Shown in pieces: positions 57,723-64,000 of a stretch of DNA of 64,000 nucleotides. The DNA lies in contig JAADJZ010000013.1 of the NCBI GenBank assembly GCA_011032825.1, forward strand, positions 806,001 to 870,000, in the 5' to 3' direction. Position 1 is the first letter of the stretch. Each line of letters begins with the position of its first letter. A program made the position numbers and the translations under genes. This DNA comes from Massariosphaeria phaeospora. Lineage: Eukaryota > Ascomycota > Dothideomycetes > Pleosporales. The notes beneath the pieces are model-generated. The model was not told the DNA's origin. It saw nothing but the letters and a program-made list of their open reading frames with translations, and did not search any database.

Positions 57723-59001
57723 TCAAAGGTCAGCCGCGAAAGCCAACTCGTACCCAAAACCAACAGTCATTTTCGCGTGCTCAAGCATATGCGAGTAACT
57801 GATCTTGTCAAGGGTGTCTTGCGTAGTGTGGATCTGAGGGTGAGTATGATCCATGTCGGCCTCGATAACGAAAGACGACGGGTAACCATTCTTCGAGGCA
57901 GATGCGTGGTCTGAGCAGGCATAGCCGCACTTCGTCTCGACATAAGGAATAGCACAGTACGCAGTGATGACTTTCTTGATGAACTCAGTGAGACCGGCAT
58001 CGACAAAGTCTGTGATTACGCCGACGGATTCTTTCAGCCCAGCATCGATGGTACCTTCAGTAGCGGGTTAGCATACGATCCGAATGTAGAAATGTAAAAA
58101 AGTTTGGATGAGGAACGTTGATCGTCAAAACAATGACAAATGCATACCCTTGGAGTACCCCGTCATGTCTTGTTGTAGCATAGCCTTGACATCTCGCCCA
58201 GCAGTTTTATAGCTCTGGAAGATAGCGGCAGAGCCCAAAAGCCCACCCTCCTCAGCTGCATACCAATGAAACTCGATGGTATTTGGTACTTCGCCGGCCG
58301 CAACGGCGGGGTTTGTGAGCAGGACCCTCATTGCTTCGAGAATAGTAACGGTCCCTGAACCATCGTCATCCGCACCAGGTGCTCTTCCAGTAGAGGGGTT
58401 GTTCTGGTTGACTGAATCTTGGTGAGCTCCAATCACGATCGTCTTGTTCGATCTGCCTGGAATGGTAGCAATGATCGAAGACTGGCCCCACGAATGTGTG
58501 AACGCTTTCGCAGATGTTATATTTGATCCGCTGGCGCTGATCACCGACTGCACCTTCGACAAAAGCCACCTCGATGATTCGGCGCCAGATGCGGACTTGT
58601 AATACCGATTCGTGAACTGCGTGAACGGCTCCAGGTTTGCTTTCATATTATCGGATGAGAGTTCTGACAGCAGTGGCGTTACCGAAGCTTGTTGGGACAC
58701 TTTGCTAGGGAACGTAACTGCTTGAATCTGGAGTTGAGATGCAGCGAGGTCGTCAGGATAATTGGTAACATCGATGAAGTGTTTGCCTTGCTAGTAGTGT
58801 GTGTCAACTGAGTTCAGTATTGAGTGGGAAGCATCAGGAACTTACAGCTTTGAGATTCCATTTCTCGGCTTCGGTCACCTGTTTTGTCACGCCCGGTTCG
58901 AGTTCAATCACGAAGAGCTCATCTGCTGCATCGCGCCTCGGAATACTCAGCGCAACTGCTGATGTCGCGGTTGCGGCAGCTAAAATTGCAGAGAGCCTCA
59001 T
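57723..59001 (-). CDS. LAP1: Leucine aminopeptidase 1, secreted M28 metallopeptidase
   Basis: Three exons. Signal peptide [18 protein letters not shown] from 59001, then a propeptide ([20 protein letters not shown]) typical of fungal LAP1. The zinc ligands are visible in order: GAHQDS (His), [10 protein letters not shown] (bridging Asp), [10 protein letters not shown] (catalytic Glu and ligand Glu), LQQDMTGYS (Asp) and [12 protein letters not shown] (His). [18 protein letters not shown] carries the conserved disulfide pair. The enzyme removes N-terminal hydrophobic residues from peptides outside the cell. The gene looks intact, about 385 aa. Confidence 0.92.
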
Positions 59002-60194
59002 TTTGTAGAGCTCTAAGATTGCGTCGAGGGGAAAAAGAATTAGGATGCAGACTTAGATGTGCGAAGCCCGGGACATTTTAAGTCATTCCATTCCCCACAT
59101 GCCTACTACTTGCGTGGCTCCTATCGCTATCATAAGGCCGCAATCTATTGCGTCGCAGGGGCAGCCCGACCAAGCGTTGCAACGGGAAAGTGCTTGTCTG
59201 ATAATGTATCAGTTGCCTCATGAGTGTTTTTGACAGGCAGGACAATCAATAAGTAGATGGACTGCTGTATAGCTAGCCATGATAAGAAGGTCGGAATGTT
59301 CGATGGCCAGTAAGCGGTGAGCTTGGCGTTTTCGAGCGCAGTTTAGAAACACCTTCCAGATATAGATGTCCACCGTAAAGCTACGTAGCACATACGTTCA
59401 ACAATATAGCATGTATAGGCGGCTTGATGTGACACAGGGCTGATGTAGAGGGCGTGGTCGGGAGAAAGACCCCGCTTTTGGCTTGTTGTTCGGCTAGGTC
59501 CACAAGAGGTTTCACCATGCTGAGATAACCAAGCAAATCATTTGTCCGATGGTTATTTAACTGCGATGAACAAAGCCTCGTGAGTTACAAAAAGGCTCGT
59601 CCTGACGAAGGTGGAAGAGTTTGAGGTATGTCACGTGGCTGGGAAAGTGGGCACCTAGACCAAAAGCAGCTAGACCGGAGCTAGAGTTTCAAATTCCCAG
59701 TAGGTTCACACTAACCATCACCAGTTTCATCTCCTCTTCACCCACCACTCCATGCCGAAACTTCTCTGTATCGACAGGTGTCTTCCAGTTACCGGCCATC
59801 TTGGAAGGAAGAGAGCCAAAAAAGCTATCGTCTATTCAGCCTCTGCATATCAGGATTTAGAGCCCTTGGGCGCCGGAACACTGGATTCCAGGCGCACTGC
59901 CCATGGACGCGAAGGATCTAGTGAGGCTGAAGGATCTCGCTCCGAACTCCTAGGTCCAAGGTATATCATTTCTCCTACCTATCATGTATCTCGACGCTCT
60001 CCGATCAGGGCTGAAACTACACTCCAATCCTATTTCGATCGATTACGAATACATATAGATCTAGCTATGCCGTCCCGGGCGATGGCTCCAGGCAGCCCAA
60101 CATGTCAACCTCTGGACGAAGCTCGCGCTCCCTCTTTCATCCCACTTGTTCCTTGTGACACACACTCATTCTCGTTGAACTCCTTCTCCAAACG
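59002..60194. promoter_or_regulatory. Divergent intergenic region
   Basis: About 1.2 kb between the aminopeptidase and GH72 genes, holding both promoters. ORFs here (such as 59752-60210) lack any protein-like feature and overlap the GH72 start in another frame. Confidence 0.4.
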
Positions 60195-62111
60195 ATGTGG
60201 CGATGGCTAGCCACCTACGCCTTGTGTGCATGCCAGGCCACGCTTGCGATTCCCACGATCGAGATCAAGGGATCCAAGTTCTTCACTAGCGATGGCGACC
60301 AGTTCTACATCAAAGGCAAGTACTCGTCCAGACTGAATGGCTATCAGCTAACAAGATGTTCGCATAGGCGTCGCGTACTCTCCCAACAACATGCAGACCA
60401 ACAATCTCGTCGACGGAGTCCAATGCAACATCGACGCGCCGCTCATCAAGGACCTCGGGGCCAACGTCGTGCGCGTGTACTCGGTCGATCCTACTTTAAA
60501 CCATGACGCGTGTATGAAGGCATTTGAGGACGCGGGCATATATGTGATTGTCGACATGTCCACACCGACCTACAGCATAAAGAGAGTGCGTACCCATCTG
60601 TTTGGTGGACTAGTCTTGGAATTTCCACGGAACGTACAAATGCTGACGAGTACAGAATGACCCTCAGTGGAGTTTCGAGCTCCGCGACGCCTTTGCCGAC
60701 GTAATTGATGGTTTCCAGCTGTACGACAACTTGTTGGCCTTTTTCGCTGGCAATGAAATTATGAACGATGGCTAGTAGTAGGCATGCATACTCTATTTGC
60801 GGGCGCTGATACTTTGCAGTGGATTCCACGACCGCTGCGCCCTATGCCAAAGCTGTCGTAGCCGACATGAAGGCCTACAGAGACCTGATGCAGTACCGCA
60901 AGATTCCCATCGGCTACTCCGCTGCCGACCTGGCGAACCTATACGAACTACAACAGGATTACTTTGCATGCGGCAACGACTCAGTAGCTGCCGACTTTTT
61001 TGCATTCAACAAGTATTCCTGGTGCTCGCCCTCAAGTTTCACGGAGTCGGGATACGATGCAATCTACAAAGCTGTCGACGGGTACGACATCCCGGTATTT
61101 CTGTCTGAGACAGGTTGTACCACGAATGATCGCAAGTGGGAGGACCAGGTCGCTGTGCTGGGCCGCGAGATGAATGACCGGTTTTCCGGCAACATCATCT
61201 ACGAATGGTCGGAAAACGAGAACGGCTACGGAATCGCCAATTACTCCAATGGCGTCGCGACGGGCACGCCAAAACTCATGGCCGACTACACGCGATTGCA
61301 ATCACAGTGGGCTACGCTGAGTCCCACCGGCGTCAAGGCTTCGGCATATAACCCGTCGCTAACCAAGCGAGCATGTCCCGCATCTACGTCTGGTGTGTGG
61401 AATGTCCGTGCCGACGATGCTCTACCCACGCTCGGAACATCGGGCTGGACCGCGCCAACCACCCCGAGACAAACAGGAAGTGGTTCTGCCGCTGCCGCTG
61501 CCGCTTCGGTCACAGCTGTAGCCAAAGAATCAACACCGCCGGGTCCAAGCACAGAAAGCTCCGGAGTCTCGAGCGGAGCCATCGCCGGCGGAGTAGTCGG
61601 CGGGCTCGCCGGGCTAGCGCTTATACTGGGCGCCGTCCTCTTCCTGCTCCGCCGGAAGAAAAAGCATCGGAAGGCCGCGTTGGCCGTCGATAGCACACCG
61701 GGAGACGCTTCCGGTCTGATGGTAGCCAATTCTTCAGAAGAGAAAGTCGCACAGAATGGATACTACGGGCCGGCGTACCAGGAATTGCATGGCAACCACA
61801 GACCGCACGAATTACATCCCCGCGACACGAACGAGTTGGAATCGCAGCATCTGAGGGAAATGGCGGAGGGGCCAGAGGGACAGCCGGGACAGCCGGGACA
61901 GCAGCAGAGTGAAGAGACCGTGCACCCAATACCAGAGCAACCCATTTCCGTTGAGCAACCGCGAGGCACCCCAACAGCCGCTGAGCCATCGCCGTATGTC
62001 CAGGCGCAGCGAAAGATGGAAGTCGACTGGCTGGAAGGCGAGGAAGCGCGGCTGCGAGAGCGGCGGGCGTTGCTGTTGAAGCAAGCGGGAGGAGGCGGGG
62101 GCGGCACTTGA
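60195..62111 (+). CDS. GH72 beta-1,3-glucanosyltransferase with transmembrane segment
   Basis: Exons 60195-60315, 60368-about 60591, about 60657-60770 and 60820-62111. Signal peptide MWRWLATYALCACQATLA. The GH72 core has GSKFFTSDGDQFYIKGVAYS, DAPLIKDLGANVVRVYSVDP, FFAGNEIMND (acid/base Glu) and VFLSETGC (nucleophile Glu). After the catalytic domain a Ser/Thr/Ala-rich stalk leads to AIAGGVVGGLAGLALILGAV plus LFLLRRKKKHRK, a single membrane span with stop-transfer charges. A cytoplasmic tail of ~145 residues, rich in Gln, Pro, Gly and Glu, follows. GAS/GEL enzymes normally end in a GPI signal. They elongate wall beta-glucan. Introns 1 and 3 need GC donors (GCAAGT and GCTAGT). Confidence 0.9.
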
Positions 62112-62899
62112 GATTCATGATCATTATACCCATAATCCATACACATTATCAGCATTTGCTCTTCGTTTTCCGATCTGCTATGTCGGACTTTCCCGAACTG
62201 AACTGAACTGAGCTGAACTGAACTGACCTTCCGCATCTTGCAACTTCCGACATGGTGAATGGGTACCGCGTGAAACTTGCAGTATTTGGTATATTGTTTC
62301 TAGGGGGAGGGAATAGGTAGATGATTGAAGGGGTGGGCGGAAGTAGAGTGATGGCAGGAGTTTGATTAGGTAGCGCTGGACGAACGATATTGTTGGTCAG
62401 TGGCAGATTGCAAGTTTATACGGTATTATCTCTCTCTCTTCCTCTCGTCCCCTCTCTGAAAACGCTGCGCAACCAACCCACCAACCAGCGGGCCTAGTCT
62501 TGTATCTGAACAATCCAGCTCATCTCAGTCCCGCTCAGCTCATCCCAGCTCAGCCACCAAGCGCTTCCACCAGATGTCCCAGAACACATACGTAGCGACC
62601 AAACCAAACCAAACCAAACCAGCCCAATTCCCCATCTCCACCTCTGCCTATGACGAGCATCCACCACTTACTTACGTACAAATAAAGGGAGCCATGTCGC
62701 AGACATATGACATGGAATACAAGTATGCCTAAGTATTCTAATATCTGGCATCTGGCATCTGCTATCCGAAGCAATCACGTCGACACACAACGACCGAACA
62801 ACAAACACCACCCAATGCGATATACACGCCAAAGCGAGATGCAGAGCTAAAACCACTCGTACGATCAACACAGTACCTACGTGTGTACCGACCCATCAT
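62112..62899. other. Intergenic region with short tandem repeats
   Basis: Contains GAACT units near 62198-62225, CAGCTCATC-type repeats near 62515-62550 and AACCA units near 62598-62622. No gene is seen. Confidence 0.45.
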
Positions 62900-64000
62900 T
62901 CACACACTATTCCCACTACTAAACACCCTTAGCAACCCCTCCCCCTCCTCAATACTAAGCCCCTCATCCAGAATCCCATGCGCCATATCCACAACGGCAT
63001 CCTCAATACCCCTCTCCAGCACCAAGCCATCCGAAAACGCCAACCTAGTCAGCGCCACCAGATAAGCATGCTGGCCGCCCAGGATACCCACGAGCTTGCT
63101 CTTGATGTCGAAGCCGGGGTTGCTCGTGTGCAGATGATAGACGAGCTTCATGGTGGCGTTGATGCTGGCGATGGTGTTGCTCTGCGTGGGGAAGAGCGGG
63201 TGCGCGTAGAGGGCGGAGATGCTGAAGTCGAGGTATTTGATCAGGCGGCCGACGCAGGCGCGGTGGCTTGCGAGACGCGCGGAGCCGTGCTCGTGGATGG
63301 AGAACTGCGTGAGGACGTCGAGGACGGAGAGCCGGAGGTCCCAGATTGCTTCCGCGGGACAGGGGTCGGGGGGTGGACTTTCGGGCTCGGGGATAGCGGT
63401 GGGGGTCTCTGAGAAGAGGTTGGTGAGCCGGTGTATGAGATCGGCTTCTCGCTTGCCCTGGGACTCGGGTAAGGAGTCTGCCGGAACGATAGGTCCGAGC
63501 GAGGAATGTAGTGCCGAAGTAGACAAAATGCGTAGCATGAGACTTATGTGGATGACGGGCTGCTCTTTGTTGAGCAGAATTAAAGCAAAATCCGAGGGTA
63601 TGGTCTGCCAGAAGAGTGCGAGGCTGTCCTTCGAGGGAGACGAGACGCAGCTGGTAGCGATCACATAGAGGAGTTCTAGACAGTCTGCAACGTCGATATC
63701 GCGTGCAATTTGACGTTGCGCAGCGGAGTAGAGATCGGCAAGGTCTTTCTCGCCGCCTTTTGCAGCTCGCGCGACGGGGATAGCTACCAGGTCTACGGAT
63801 GCGATGATCAACGGCACCACCTGCGCCGTCACGGCAACGGCCGTCTTCCCCGGCTCCCACGCCAAGACGAAATGTAATGCGTCAAGAATCAAGAACACGG
63901 CCGCGTAGTATTTCTCTTCCAGACTCTGCTTCCATAGTGAAATGAAGACACGGCAGATACCAAGAGCCAACTCATGGACGTTGGCGGATATGCTCGGCAC
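62900..64000 (-). CDS. C-terminal part of a probable Rad26/ATRIP-like DNA-damage checkpoint protein
   Basis: An open frame of 366 codons runs from the window edge to a stop at 62900, so the N-terminus lies outside. The sequence is helical and repeat-like: RVFISLWKQSLEEKYYAAVF, VDVADCLELLYVIATSCVSS-like segments, HISLMLRILSTSALH, LRLSVLDVLTQFSIHEHGSA, RLASHRACVGRLIKYLDFSI. This resembles the C-terminal helical domain of fungal Rad26, the ATR-kinase partner, but I rely on memory of that family. Another helical-repeat protein is possible. Confidence 0.5.
   Translation of the reverse strand: MPSISANVHELALGICRVFISLWKQSLEEKYYAAVFLILDALHFVLAWEPGKTAVAVTAQVVPLIIASVDLVAIPVARAAKGGEKDLADLYSAAQRQIARDIDVADCLELLYVIATSCVSSPSKDSLALFWQTIPSDFALILLNKEQPVIHISLMLRILSTSALHSSLGPIVPADSLPESQGKREADLIHRLTNLFSETPTAIPEPESPPPDPCPAEAIWDLRLSVLDVLTQFSIHEHGSARLASHRACVGRLIKYLDFSISALYAHPLFPTQSNTIASINATMKLVYHLHTSNPGFDIKSKLVGILGGQHAYLVALTRLAFSDGLVLERGIEDAVVDMAHGILDEGLSIEEGEGLLRVFSSGNSV

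Overview
The window is nuclear DNA of a filamentous ascomycete (Pezizomycotina; a Dothideomycete is my best guess). Most genes are split by 45-70 bp GT-AG introns, often with CTAAC-type branch sites. Intergenic DNA is pyrimidine-rich. Recognisable fungal families include adenylyl cyclase-associated protein, eIF2-alpha, a YVC1-type TRP channel, a Spo71/Mug56-like PH protein, GH51, GH72 and an M28 aminopeptidase. I found no rRNA, tRNA or CRISPR array.

Layout. 0-5.6 kb is a housekeeping block: mitoribosomal mL44, a small single-span protein, a Mak32-like PfkB protein and CAP/SRV2. 5.6-13.8 kb is a decaying stretch: a 3' amidase remnant, a frameshifted partial gene, and convergent to it a six-exon 2-oxoglutarate oxygenase-family gene that would be open over 1,071 codons but for one stop. 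13.8-28.6 kb returns to core genes: eIF2-alpha, YVC1, an 809-aa unknown, the Spo71-like protein, an NmrA-type protein and a secreted unknown.

28.6-42 kb is a gene-poor accessory island. It starts with about 3 kb of degenerate tandem modules; on the minus strand each carries a TATA box (TATATAAGCC), a pyrimidine-rich leader, an ACTAAAA-like motif and an ATGTG motif. This matches no repeat class I know and is the most unusual feature here. An F-box gene follows, then an apparently intact Fot1/pogo transposon with perfect 54-bp inverted repeats, 15 bp from a Tc1/mariner element inactivated by one amber codon. After these come a 75-aa secreted six-cysteine protein and the remains of a DUF3435 gene whose stops look like C-to-T changes.

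42-64 kb is a carbon-use and cell-surface region: a divergent sugar transporter/GH51 arabinofuranosidase pair, two short-chain dehydrogenases, several secreted unknowns, F-box-like and ankyrin genes, a leucine aminopeptidase, a GH72 enzyme with a transmembrane segment and cytoplasmic tail where a GPI signal is usual (and two GC-AG introns), and the C-terminal part of a probable Rad26/ATRIP-like checkpoint protein running off the end.

Gene models were assembled by eye from splice-site and frame consistency. Family names rest on remembered motifs, not on searches.
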